Both the position numbers and the translations under genes were made by a program. Shown here piece by piece: positions 44,093 to 53,573 of a stretch of DNA of 64,000 bases. How positions within the stretch are numbered: position 1 is the first letter of the stretch; each line of letters begins with the position of its first letter. This DNA is from Burkholderia sp. GAS332 (GTDB lineage Bacteria > Pseudomonadota > Gammaproteobacteria > Burkholderiales > Burkholderiaceae): the NCBI GenBank assembly GCA_900142905.1, contig FSRV01000002.1, forward strand, positions 1,426,001 to 1,490,000, in the 5' to 3' direction. The notes beneath the pieces are model-generated. The model did not search any database. It was given only the letters and a program-made list of their open reading frames with translations, and was not told the DNA's origin.

Positions 44093-45811
44093 TCAGTTCG
44101 TCAGACTGGCCGTCACGGCGCTTTGCACGTTCGCGGCATTGCCGTTGCGCCAGCGCGCGAGCACATGACCATCCGGCCTGATCAGGTAGACGGTGCCGGG
44201 CGTCGCGTCGAGCATCTGGTGCAAGCGGGCCGCCGGATCGATCACATGCGGACTGGTGGCGCGCGGCGCATCGCCCGTGACCAGTGTGATCGCTTTGAAC
44301 GGAATGCTGTGTTCGCCGAGCGCATAGTGCAATTGCTGCCATGCTTCGTCTTGCGTTACATCCGCACCGAAGCGAAGCGCGGTGAAGCAGGGCCCAAGCA
44401 GATCGGTGAGATGGATATCCATCGCGACGCCGTCGCACATGCGTTGAAGGCGGCACTCCGGCAGTACCGTGCCCGGCGCGGGCCCTTTGGCGAACGCGCC
44501 CGATGCAACAGCCGCGACCTGATTGAGCGGCGACTGGGTATAGGCAATCGCATGGGTCTGCCGCGGATTGATCAGCGGCCGCACGGCGGGATAACGCTCG
44601 GCAAGTCCTAGCACGGCCGAGCGCATCAGGTCGAATGCGAACGAGGGTGGGGCCATGAATTCCGTGCTTTTCATCCCGTAGCTCAGGTTTTCACGCGCCG
44701 CGAAAACGCGCTCGTCGCTGTAGCTGTCGAGCAGGCGGTCCGACGCAATGCCGTTCACCACGCAGGCGAGTTTCCAGCCGAGATTGTCGGCGTCGTCGAT
44801 GCCGGAATTCGCGCCGCGCACGCCGAAAATCGGCACGAGATGCGCGGCATCGCCCGCGAACAGCACTGCGCCGTGGCGGTAGCGTTCGAGCGTCAATGCA
44901 TTGGCCTTATAGACGGTGATCCAGATCGGCGACCATTCGCCCGTTTCGCCCATCGAGTCGAGCACGCTCTGCACGCGTGGCATCACGTTTTCAGGCCGGA
45001 CCGCCGCCTCCGGGTCTTCATCGTCGCGAAGCTGGTAGTCGATGCGCCAGACGTTGTCGGGCTGCTTGTGCACCAGCACCGTCGAGCCGGGATTGGAGGG
45101 CGGATCGAAATAGGCGAGACGTTCGGTGGCGCGCTCGCTCTTCAGTTCGATATCGACGATCACGTAACGGCCTTCGTACGTCGTGCCCGTGAGCTTGAGT
45201 CCGAGCGCCTCGCGAATCGTGCTGCGGCCGCCGTCACACGCGACGACCCAATCCGCGCGCATTGTCCAGTTGGTGTCGCCGGTACTCAGGTCGAGCGTAG
45301 CACCGGCGGCGCCATCGCCCGCCTGCTGTTCGATCCCGGTCACGCGGGTTTGCCAGCGGATGTCGATCAGATCGGCATGCTGTTCCACTTCGTCGAGCAG
45401 CAACTGTTCGATCTGGTATTGCGCGATGTTGATCATCGGCGGGAGCGATTGCTCGTCGTCCTGATGCATGGCGAAGCGAAACACTTCGGCATCGCGGTAG
45501 AAGCTGCGGCCCCCCGTCCATGGCAGGCCTTTTTGCAGGAAGCCGTCCACAGCGCCCAGGCGTTTGAAAATCTCCAGGCTTCGGCGCGAGATGCAGATCG
45601 CGCGGCTGCCGGTGCAGACACCGTCGTCGGCTTCGATCAGCACGGAGCGCACGCCCTGGCGAGCCAGCGCAAGCGCCAGCGTCATGCCTACCGGACCACC
45701 GCCGACAATCGCAACGGCGCGCCGCACGGGGTCACGCCCGTCAAGCAGCGGCGGCACCACGCCCGCATAGTGACGAGGCGTGAACGGATAGGGTTTGAAG
45801 CTGTGGCTCAT
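44093..45811 (-). CDS. FAD-dependent aromatic hydroxylase (PheA/TfdB/MhpA-like)
   Basis: A 572-residue flavoprotein monooxygenase of the phenol-hydroxylase/MhpA group. The FAD Rossmann motif is VAIVGGGPVGMTLALALARQG (about 29-49, quoted from VAIVGGG to LARQG), the DG motif is VVACDGGRSTIREALGL and the GD motif is VLFAGDAAHLVPIFGVRG. The C-terminal ~170 residues are the thioredoxin-like domain of this group (GTVYLIRPDGHVLARW). It should use NAD(P)H and O2 to hydroxylate a phenolic acid; the substrate is not determinable. It is followed by the DUF2783 gene; no ring-cleavage gene is adjacent. Confidence 0.87.
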   Translation of the reverse strand: MSHSFKPYPFTPRHYAGVVPPLLDGRDPVRRAVAIVGGGPVGMTLALALARQGVRSVLIEADDGVCTGSRAICISRRSLEIFKRLGAVDGFLQKGLPWTGGRSFYRDAEVFRFAMHQDDEQSLPPMINIAQYQIEQLLLDEVEQHADLIDIRWQTRVTGIEQQAGDGAAGATLDLSTGDTNWTMRADWVVACDGGRSTIREALGLKLTGTTYEGRYVIVDIELKSERATERLAYFDPPSNPGSTVLVHKQPDNVWRIDYQLRDDEDPEAAVRPENVMPRVQSVLDSMGETGEWSPIWITVYKANALTLERYRHGAVLFAGDAAHLVPIFGVRGANSGIDDADNLGWKLACVVNGIASDRLLDSYSDERVFAARENLSYGMKSTEFMAPPSFAFDLMRSAVLGLAERYPAVRPLINPRQTHAIAYTQSPLNQVAAVASGAFAKGPAPGTVLPECRLQRMCDGVAMDIHLTDLLGPCFTALRFGADVTQDEAWQQLHYALGEHSIPFKAITLVTGDAPRATSPHVIDPAARLHQMLDATPGTVYLIRPDGHVLARWRNGNAANVQSAVTASLTN

Positions 45812-46080
45812 GCGTGTCTCCTGGATCTTCGATGCCGATGGATTGCCCGCCGGCGCTTGAGTGCGCTCTGGAGGCGGTGCAAATCGATAGGTGAAGTATG
45901 AAGGAGGGCGCGCGCGTGGCTGTCCTCATTTTGGGTACATCGCGCTGGCGCATCACAGCTGGAAAAAAAGCCGCGGACGGCTCCATCACCTTGGACTGCC
46001 CCCGCAAGGTTGGACACCCGTCCAACGATTTGGGGTGCCGTTCACCTCGCGGCTTTGCTTATTCAATCACGCAGACGACC

Positions 46081-48033
46081 TCAATCCGCCCCAGCCGCCT
46101 GCGAAGACTGGCGCGTGTGTAGCACGCTCCCGGCCACCAAACATTCCTCGATCATTGCGCGGAACGTCGGCGCCGCATGCGAAGCGCCGGTCGAGCCCAT
46201 CTCCGGGCCGCCTTCGGGCGCGCCCCCAATGCCGACCACCAGCGTCGCCCTCGGCCGCCATTCCCGCGTACGCCGCAGCATATTGCGCAGATACGGCGGC
46301 GAATCTGGCGCGTCGAGCGAGATGATGCAGATGATCGGCGCGTCCTTGAAGCTCGGTTCGTCGGCATGCGCGCTGCGATAACCCGAGTGCGTGGCCATCA
46401 TCGGCGCGAGTCCCTGGCGGCCAAGCAATTGGACGGCGATCGCAGTGGTGACCTCGTCGAATGCGCCGCGTCCGGGTACGCACAGCACCGACGCCCTGTC
46501 ACTTTCATGGCGCGACTGCAGACGATCCGAAATGGGGCCGTCGTGACGCTCCGAAAGGTCGGCCGATGCCGACGCCAATATCGCCCCAGCCGAGTCGGCC
46601 GGTTCCGTGCGCGACAGGCGGTCCGGCAGTCCGTCGGCGATTTCCAGGTTTTCGACGATATCGACCAGTGCGTCGTTGATCCGCGCCAACTGCTCGGGCA
46701 TCAAGACGCCGCGCAACGCGTCGTTACGCGCAAGCTTGAGGCCCTCCAGCGCGACCTTGTCGTAGTAATCGATCAGCGACATCTCTCGCAGCAGGCGTTC
46801 GGCCTGCACGATGGCTTCGTGCGGATCGTCCGCCAGAATCCGCTGATAGAAGGTCTGCGCGGGCGTCAACGCGGGCTGGTCGCCCAGCAGCACCGTGAGG
46901 AAGTTCAGGCGATCGGCGTAGCGGCCCAGCGTGACGACGCACAGTGTAAGCGGCGTGGACAGTACGAGGCCGATCGGCCCCCACAGCCAGCTCCAGAAGA
47001 TCGCCGCCACCACCACCGCCAGCGGCGACAGCCCGGAGCGATGACCGTACAGCAGCGGCTCGGCAATTTGCCCCGCCACCAGATCGACGACGATGAACAG
47101 GATCAGCGTATAGACCGCCATAGTCCATTGCGGCTGGATGGCGGCGGCGAGAAACACGGCAAGAATCGCGGCGATCCAGATGCCGATGTACGGCACGAAA
47201 CGCAGCAAGGCAGCAATCACGCCGAACAGCAGCGCCCCCGGCACACCGATGATCGCCAGACCGATGGCAATGATCCCGCCCGCACTGAGGTTCACGCCCA
47301 GTTGCGCGACGAAATAGCGGCTCAGCCGCCCGGCGGCGTCGTTGATCGCCGTGGTGGTGCGGTGCAGATCGCGCGAGCCGAACAGACTGATGAGACGGTC
47401 GCGCAGATCTTCACGTTGCAGCAGGATGAAGATCGTGACGACCAGCACGATGAAGGTGGTCTCGATCGGCGCAATCGCCGGTGACAGCGCGCGTTGCGCG
47501 AGTTGCATCGGCGTGAGCGACGGCTCGTGCACTTCGACCGGGGTCGGCACGGCGGGCGCATTGCGCGCCGCGCGTCCGGTGAGGCGCGGCGGGCTCGGCT
47601 TGCTCGGCGCGACGCGTTGCAGCGTGGCGGCGGCGCGGCTCATCAGCGAATCGGCCCGGCCGACGGTTTTCTCCTGCACCGTCTCGATCTTTTGCTCGAT
47701 CGCCACCTGATACTGGGGCAGATCGCCTGCGAGTTGCACCAGTTGGGCTCCGATCAGGCCGCCGACCGCCAGCAAGGTGGCGAGGGCGAACAACACGGCG
47801 ATAAAGATCGACGGCAGCTGACCCATGTGCAAGCGCCGCAACGACTGCACCAGCGGTGCGAGCAGAAAGCTGAGCAGCACCGAGAGCGTGATCGGGATCA
47901 ATACCTCGCGGCCGAAGTACAGTGCGCACACCACCACCACGCCGGTAATGATCGACGCCAAACCATGCAGACTGGGCGTGCCCGGCGGGTAGACGCGGTT
48001 CGGCCGGCCATGCGGCGGTAATGATATTTTCAT
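46081..48033 (-). CDS. AI-2E-family membrane protein with large C-terminal extension
   Basis: A 650-residue protein. Residues 30-380 are an AI-2 exporter (TqsA/PerM) family membrane domain: VLIPITLSVLLSFLLAPLVQ, FVPYIGIWIAAILAVFLAA and WSWLWGPIGLVLSTPLTLC are typical. Family members are normally about 350-400 residues. Here a further ~270 cytoplasmic residues follow: a helical region (380-490) and a Rossmann-like segment (ASVLCVPGRGAFDEVTTAIA, LGRQGLAPMMA, APIICIISLDAPDSPPYLRN, ATLVVGIGG) that resembles a cobalamin-binding-like or receiver-like fold without an obvious His. The role of the extension is unknown. Confidence 0.85.
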   Translation of the reverse strand: MKISLPPHGRPNRVYPPGTPSLHGLASIITGVVVVCALYFGREVLIPITLSVLLSFLLAPLVQSLRRLHMGQLPSIFIAVLFALATLLAVGGLIGAQLVQLAGDLPQYQVAIEQKIETVQEKTVGRADSLMSRAAATLQRVAPSKPSPPRLTGRAARNAPAVPTPVEVHEPSLTPMQLAQRALSPAIAPIETTFIVLVVTIFILLQREDLRDRLISLFGSRDLHRTTTAINDAAGRLSRYFVAQLGVNLSAGGIIAIGLAIIGVPGALLFGVIAALLRFVPYIGIWIAAILAVFLAAAIQPQWTMAVYTLILFIVVDLVAGQIAEPLLYGHRSGLSPLAVVVAAIFWSWLWGPIGLVLSTPLTLCVVTLGRYADRLNFLTVLLGDQPALTPAQTFYQRILADDPHEAIVQAERLLREMSLIDYYDKVALEGLKLARNDALRGVLMPEQLARINDALVDIVENLEIADGLPDRLSRTEPADSAGAILASASADLSERHDGPISDRLQSRHESDRASVLCVPGRGAFDEVTTAIAVQLLGRQGLAPMMATHSGYRSAHADEPSFKDAPIICIISLDAPDSPPYLRNMLRRTREWRPRATLVVGIGGAPEGGPEMGSTGASHAAPTFRAMIEECLVAGSVLHTRQSSQAAGAD

Positions 48034-48168
48034 AAGCAGACGTTTCGATGTTGTGGCGCTGCCGCTGTGACCGAGGGCGCGCGGAGGGCGCTGCGGCGGT
48101 CAGATACAGCGCCAGAGCAATTCATATGCCTGGATTGTAGGCGCTTTGACGCGTGGCGGCCGCATCCC

Positions 48169-49485
48169 TTAGCCCATGTGCAAACGCAACAGTTCGAACA
48201 GCTGCGAACTCGCATACAGCAGCAAGCCGATAAAGCCGCCCACCAGCGTTCCGTTGATACGGATGTACTGCAGATCCTTGCCGATGTTCAGTTCGATTTG
48301 ACGTGACATGTCGCGCGCGTCCCAGTTCTTTACTGTATCGCTGATGTGGCGCGTGAGGAACTGGGCGAAGTCAGGCGCCATGGCGCGCGCCGCTTCTTCC
48401 AGGTGGTCGTTCAGCGACTGACGCAGCGCTGGGTCGTGCGCCAGTTCGCGGCCGACCCATTGACCCATCGCCATCACTCTGGCGTGCAGGGCCGAATCGC
48501 TGCTTTGCAGATCGCGCTTGAGCCATGTGCGCAATTCGCCCCACATATCCTTCACATACGCGCTGAGCGCTTCGCCCTCCACCAGATAACGTTTCAGCTC
48601 CTCGGCTTTCTGCAGGAACGCCGGATCGCTCTTGAGTTTGACGATCAGCTTTTGCGCCGCGTCGTCGAATTTCTGGCGAAGCTGATGCGTGGGATTCTCG
48701 CTGATCTGCTCGAGCATCCGGTTCACCGCGTTGGCGATCGCTTCGGCGCCTTTCTCGCCGAGCCATGCCGACGGCAGGATCATCTCCATCTTGGGATATT
48801 CGCTCTTCACCCACTCGACGATGCGCTCAGCGATAAACTCGCGCGCCTGCGGTTCGTGGAGCAGCGTGACGACCTGTTCGATGCCGGCGTCGAGCAGTTC
48901 CTGATGACGGCCGTCTTTGGTGAGGGTGTCGAGAATCGCGCCCATGGATTGCGACAGATCGACTTTGGCCAGCACGTCGCGCAACGCGTCCTTGATGAAG
49001 ACCTGGATGCGCACGTCGTCGGTCAGGTCCAGAATACCGCCCGTCAGTTTGACCACGTAGCCGCCCAGGCGTGCGGTGTTAGCCGGCGTCGTCAGCCAGC
49101 CGGTGATGCTTTGCGCCGGGTCGTGTCTCTGAATCAAGCCGACCAGCGACGGCACGTCCAGAAACTTGTCCTGCACGAACACCGCGAGGTTGTCGGCAAT
49201 CTTGTGTTTGTTCTTTGGAATGATCGCGGTGTGCGCGGAGACGATTGGAATCGGCACACGGCGAAACAGCGCGACCACGGCGAACCAGTCGGCAAGCGCG
49301 CCGACCATGGCGGCTTCGGCCACCGCTTTGATGCCGTCCACCCAGAGGCCGCGCGGCATGAAGGCGGTCACGAGGAACACGCAAGCGGCGGCCGCCAGCA
49401 GCAGTAACGGGGTGCGCTTGGCCTTCTTCAGTTCGGTCTCTTTGTTCATCGGCAGCAGGGCAGCGGGGTTCAATTCGATTGGCAT
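48169..49485 (-). CDS. DUF445-family membrane protein (YjiN-like)
   Basis: A 438-residue DUF445 protein. One membrane segment near the N-terminus (RTPLLLLAAAACVFLVTAFM) is followed by the conserved AMVGALADWFAVVALFRRVPIP and SAHTAIIPKNKHKIADNLAV, a long amphipathic helical body, and a C-terminal membrane segment (RINGTLVGGFIGLLLYASSQL). The two anchors would hold a helical loop on one side of the inner membrane. The function of the family is unknown. The start at 49485 is the best family-like choice but has no clear ribosome binding site; 49449 is possible. Confidence 0.85.
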   Translation of the reverse strand: MPIELNPAALLPMNKETELKKAKRTPLLLLAAAACVFLVTAFMPRGLWVDGIKAVAEAAMVGALADWFAVVALFRRVPIPIVSAHTAIIPKNKHKIADNLAVFVQDKFLDVPSLVGLIQRHDPAQSITGWLTTPANTARLGGYVVKLTGGILDLTDDVRIQVFIKDALRDVLAKVDLSQSMGAILDTLTKDGRHQELLDAGIEQVVTLLHEPQAREFIAERIVEWVKSEYPKMEMILPSAWLGEKGAEAIANAVNRMLEQISENPTHQLRQKFDDAAQKLIVKLKSDPAFLQKAEELKRYLVEGEALSAYVKDMWGELRTWLKRDLQSSDSALHARVMAMGQWVGRELAHDPALRQSLNDHLEEAARAMAPDFAQFLTRHISDTVKNWDARDMSRQIELNIGKDLQYIRINGTLVGGFIGLLLYASSQLFELLRLHMG

Positions 49486-49765
49486 GTTGCGTCGCGATTG
49501 GCGTGCTCGTCCAGAAACGCGAGTGTAGCGCCGCTGTTCGGGGCGTGCGGCACCGGCTTGGGACATTCTTTGACCCGTAGGCGCGGTAACATCTGCGGTT
49601 AGACTGCGAGGCGCTGGCCGGACGAGTGGCTTGAGCTAGCGCTGGAAGCGTGCTGGGCGAACCTCGCGCGGGCGCTGATTGGCTGCCTGATGCGCACCGA
49701 ACGAGCGCCGAACCAGCGCGGAATGACTCTTGAGTGACGATGCAATTGAACAGAATGGAGGCACA

Positions 49766-50908
49766 GTGATCAGGTTTCTGCACACCGCGGACTGGCAGAT
49801 AGGCACGCAATTCGGCCAGTTCGAGCCGGACGAAGCCGCGTACCTCGCGGAGGCGCGCTTCGAAACCGTGCGCCGGATCGCTGAGGAAGCGGCGGCGCGC
49901 AAGGTCGACGCCGTGCTGGTTGCCGGCGACGTATTCGACCTGCAGACCGTCTCGGACACGGTGATCCGCCGTTTGTTCGGCGCGCTGCAAGCGTTCGCCG
50001 GGCCGTGGATCATGCTGCCGGGCAATCACGATGCCGCGCTGGTCGAGAGCGTGTGGACCCGTGCGCAGCGCCTGAACTGCGTCGCGCCGAACGTGCGGGT
50101 GGTGCTCGAACCCGGTGTGGTGACGCTCGACGCATGCCAGTGCGCTCTGCTCTGCGCGCCGCTCACGCAACGTATCACCTACGACGACACGACGGGCTTC
50201 TTCGACACAGCGGAGACGCCGCCCGGCTATCACCGCATCGGGCTCGCGCATGGCAGCGTGAGCGGGATTCTGCAGGAGGGCATCGATTCGTCGAACCCGA
50301 TCGCCCCGACGCGTGCCGCGAGCGCGCGGCTGGACTATCTCGCGCTCGGCGACTGGCACGGCCATTTGCGCGTCGACGAGCGCACCTGGTACGCCGGTAC
50401 GCACGAGCAGGATCGCTTCCGCGCCAACGATCCGGGCTTCATGCTCGACGTCACGCTGACCGAGCCCGGCGCCGTGCCGGCCGTTGAAGCGGTGCGGGTC
50501 GGTAAATATCAATGGCATCGTTGGGAAGAGACGATCTCGGTGCCGACCGACGTGGATTCGCTCAAGCTGCGCCTCGGCGCCTTAGGCAGTCACGACGTGC
50601 TGCGGGTCACGGTAAGCGGCACGACCGCACTGGCTGAAGCCGAAGCGATCCACGTCGCGGTGGAAGAGACCCGCGCGCGGGTGCGTGCGTTACGCGTCGA
50701 TCTGAGTGGCCTGCAGGTGCTGCCTACCGCTGACGACCTCGCCGAACTCGGCGCACAGAGCGGCTACCTCGCGAAGGTGGTGGCGCGTCTGCGCGGCTTG
50801 CAGGAGGACCCGCAGTCCGACCCGCACCAGGTCAAGCGCGCGGCGGAGGCGTTGTTGCTTCTGGCGCGTTTTCAACGTGAACTGCCGCGCGAAGCGAGGT
50901 CCGCATGA
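49766..50908 (+). CDS. SbcD/Mre11-like DNA repair exonuclease (YhaO type)
   Basis: A 380-residue calcineurin-like phosphoesterase of the Mre11/SbcD/YhaO group. Metal-binding motifs are in order: FLHTADWQIG (D-x-H type first motif), VLVAGDVFD, LPGNHD, IGLAHGS, LALGDWHGH. It should form a nuclease complex with the ATPase encoded next. The start is the GTG at 49766, with GGAGG in front; a TTG at 49730 would add 12 residues. Its last codons overlap the start of the ATPase gene (ATGA), indicating translational coupling. Confidence 0.9.
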   Translation: MIRFLHTADWQIGTQFGQFEPDEAAYLAEARFETVRRIAEEAAARKVDAVLVAGDVFDLQTVSDTVIRRLFGALQAFAGPWIMLPGNHDAALVESVWTRAQRLNCVAPNVRVVLEPGVVTLDACQCALLCAPLTQRITYDDTTGFFDTAETPPGYHRIGLAHGSVSGILQEGIDSSNPIAPTRAASARLDYLALGDWHGHLRVDERTWYAGTHEQDRFRANDPGFMLDVTLTEPGAVPAVEAVRVGKYQWHRWEETISVPTDVDSLKLRLGALGSHDVLRVTVSGTTALAEAEAIHVAVEETRARVRALRVDLSGLQVLPTADDLAELGAQSGYLAKVVARLRGLQEDPQSDPHQVKRAAEALLLLARFQRELPREARSA

Positions 50909-53529
50909 AGCTGGAAAGTATCGCGATTCAGGAGTTCAAGCAATTCACCGGCCGGCTCGTTATCGACGATCTGCAGCCCGGACTCAATCTGTTTACCGGC
51001 CCGAACGAGGCCGGCAAGAGCACGATCGCCGAAGCCGTGCGAGCGGTGTTCCTCGAGCGCTACAAGGCTTCGCATCTGAAAGACCTGTTGCCTTGGGGTA
51101 AGGCAAGCGGACAGCCGTCGGTTGAAGTGACGTTCGATATGGGCGGCACAGCGTGCCGGCTGTCGAAGCAGTTCGTCACCCGGCAGCGCTGCGAGTTGAA
51201 GATCGGTCAGACGGTGTTCGGCGAAGATGAAGCCGAAGACAAGCTCGCCGCGTTGCTCGGATTTTCGCGCGCTGCGCGTGGCCCGCTCAAGGCGGAAAAC
51301 GCGGGCGTCCCCGGTTTGTTGTGGGTGCAACAAGGTGGCACGCAGGAGGTGCGCGATTCCACGGGGCACGCGGCGCAGTATCTGCGCGATGCGCTGTCGC
51401 AACTCTCGGGCGGCCATGAATCGGCGGGTGAGGATGCGCTGATCGCGGCGGTGCAGCGCGAGCTTCGGCAGTTGCTCACGGCGCGTACGCAGAAGTCCAC
51501 TGGACCCTTGGCTGAGGCCGAACAGGCCTTGGCGGCGCTGATTGTCGAACGCGACGATCTGGAGCAGCAGCGTCAGCAGTTCGACGAGAACATCGGGCGC
51601 CTTGCTACGCAGCAGGAAGCCTTTGAGGACGCGCAACGCAAGCGCCCTTGGGAGCTTCACGAGCAGAAAGCCGTGCAGGCGCAACAACGCGCCGATGCCG
51701 CGGCGGAACTCGAGCGCAGTCGTCAGGGGTTGGCGCAGTCTCTGAAATTGAGCGATGCGGAACTGGCGCTGTCGGTGCAGCAGGAACAGACCGCAACAGA
51801 ATTGGAGGCGGCCGTTGCGCGCGAGCGGCAGCAACTCGACGCCGCGCGAGCTAACGTGTCGGCGCTACAGAACGAGCATGCGCAGGCTCAGGCGAGCGTG
51901 GCGCAATTCGAACAGGCGTATGCCGATGCCAGCCGCGCGCACGAACTGGCGAACGCCGCGGTAACCGCGGGCGATTTGCGCAGTCAGATCGCTCTGCACC
52001 GCACCGAGAGTGAGCGGCTTGAATCGGCTATCGCAGCCGCCAGCAAGGCAAACGAGGCCGTGCTGGAGGCGACGCGCGCAGCAGCGGCGGTCGAAATCGA
52101 TGCGGCGCCATTGAAGCGGCTCCAATCGCTCGATGCGGAATTGATCGTGCTGCGCGCGCGTACTGAAGCGGCGATGACGCGTATCGAATACCGGTTGAAT
52201 GGCGCGATTACCGTTGGCGATGCGAAGGTGAGCGGCGAGGGCGTGCTGCGGCTCGACGAGGAGAAGCTGATCGGTCTGGGTGAACTCGGCGAATTGCGTG
52301 TGATCCCGGGCGTGTCCGATCTGTCGGCGCAGTTGTCTGAGTTGGCGTCGCTAGAGGCCCGGCATGCACAATTGTTGCAGGCGCTGAGCGTGGCATCGCT
52401 GGGTGAAGCCGAGGCCAGGCACGAGCAGTGGAAGGCGTTGGTCGCGCAGCAGAAAAGTCAGGCGAAGATTCTTGAGGTGCATGCGCCGCAGGGTATCGAC
52501 GCGCTGCGGGCTGCGTTAGCTTCGGCTGCTGCGCGATTGCAATCGGCTAATGGACGGCTGGTGGCCTTGCCTGATGTGTCCGCCGCGCCACCGCTCGACG
52601 AGGCTCGTCGCAACGCCGACATCGCGCGTGATGCGCTGGAAGCCGCCAGAAAAGTATTGGCGCAAGCGGCGGAGAAGCGATCGACTGCTACGGCCACGAC
52701 GGAGTCGCTCGCCGTGCAGCTCCAGCGCAAGGAGGCGCAACTGGGCGACGAGGCGTTCTGCCGCAACCGCGCACTGTGGCAGACAAAGATTGTCGAGCAG
52801 CGAGTGCAAGTCGAGGCGCTGAAGAAACAGCTTGAAGGTCGCGAGCGTGAGCTGGAAGCCGCGCGTCTCGACGATCCGGCGGCTGAAGCGAAGCGCTATC
52901 GGGCGTCGGCGGAACTTGCGCGCAACGAGCAGCACGAACGGCAACTGCGGATCGCGCAGTTGCGCAGTCAGCTGGAGACGGTTGGTGCGTCCGGGCTCGG
53001 GGAACGTCTTGCTACAGTGAACGCTTCAGTCGAACAGGCCACACGTCGCAAGGAAGAACTCAGCTTGCGGGCGAGTGCTTTGAGTCTGCTCGACGAAGTG
53101 CTCGTCGACGAACGCGATGCGGCGGTGGCGCAACTGCGTGCGCCGTTGACCGAACGGCTCGGACACTATCTGAAGCGGATTTTCCCGCAGTCGACGATTG
53201 CACTCGGCGACGATCTGAGTCCCGCGACGCTGGATCGTTATGGCCGTGCGGATACGCTCGATGCGCTGAGCTTCGGCACACGCGAGCAACTTGGCATCTT
53301 GACGCGGCTGGCGTATGCGGATCTGTTGAAGGCGTCGGGCCGCCCCACCTTGCTGATGCTCGATGATGCCGCTGTGCATACCGATGCCGCGCGGCGCGAT
53401 GCGATCAAGCGCGCATTGATCGATGCGGCTACGCGGCACCAGATTCTGGTGTTCACGTGCCATCCAGAGCTTTGGGACGATCTGGGTGTCAGGCAGCGGG
53501 CAATCGAGGATTTGAAAGTGGCGGCGTAG
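50905..53529 (+). CDS. SbcC/Rad50-like AAA ATPase (YhaN type)
   Basis: An 874-residue SMC-like ATPase that partners the Mre11-like nuclease. Walker A is at the N-terminus (FTGPNEAGKSTIAEAVRAV, about 32-50). Residues 180-760 are long coiled-coil arms interrupted by a compact segment (IEYRLNGAITVGDAKVSGEG, ~415-480). The signature/Walker B half lies at the C-terminus (LSFGTREQLGILTRLAYADL, LLMLDDAAVHTD). No C-x2-C zinc hook is visible at the arm tip, as in YhaN rather than true SbcC. Start and upstream stop overlap. Likely role: processing of DNA ends or hairpins. Confidence 0.88.
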   Translation: MKLESIAIQEFKQFTGRLVIDDLQPGLNLFTGPNEAGKSTIAEAVRAVFLERYKASHLKDLLPWGKASGQPSVEVTFDMGGTACRLSKQFVTRQRCELKIGQTVFGEDEAEDKLAALLGFSRAARGPLKAENAGVPGLLWVQQGGTQEVRDSTGHAAQYLRDALSQLSGGHESAGEDALIAAVQRELRQLLTARTQKSTGPLAEAEQALAALIVERDDLEQQRQQFDENIGRLATQQEAFEDAQRKRPWELHEQKAVQAQQRADAAAELERSRQGLAQSLKLSDAELALSVQQEQTATELEAAVARERQQLDAARANVSALQNEHAQAQASVAQFEQAYADASRAHELANAAVTAGDLRSQIALHRTESERLESAIAAASKANEAVLEATRAAAAVEIDAAPLKRLQSLDAELIVLRARTEAAMTRIEYRLNGAITVGDAKVSGEGVLRLDEEKLIGLGELGELRVIPGVSDLSAQLSELASLEARHAQLLQALSVASLGEAEARHEQWKALVAQQKSQAKILEVHAPQGIDALRAALASAAARLQSANGRLVALPDVSAAPPLDEARRNADIARDALEAARKVLAQAAEKRSTATATTESLAVQLQRKEAQLGDEAFCRNRALWQTKIVEQRVQVEALKKQLEGRERELEAARLDDPAAEAKRYRASAELARNEQHERQLRIAQLRSQLETVGASGLGERLATVNASVEQATRRKEELSLRASALSLLDEVLVDERDAAVAQLRAPLTERLGHYLKRIFPQSTIALGDDLSPATLDRYGRADTLDALSFGTREQLGILTRLAYADLLKASGRPTLLMLDDAAVHTDAARRDAIKRALIDAATRHQILVFTCHPELWDDLGVRQRAIEDLKVAA

Positions 53530-53573
53530 GGGACGTGCGACGCGTTGACTTCGGTGAATGACTCGGGGACATC

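Noticed and set aside
46177..47484. 435-codon plus-strand frame opposite the AI-2E-family gene
   Set aside because: Composition is Arg/Gln/Asp-rich with no family features; the minus-strand product is a clear membrane protein.
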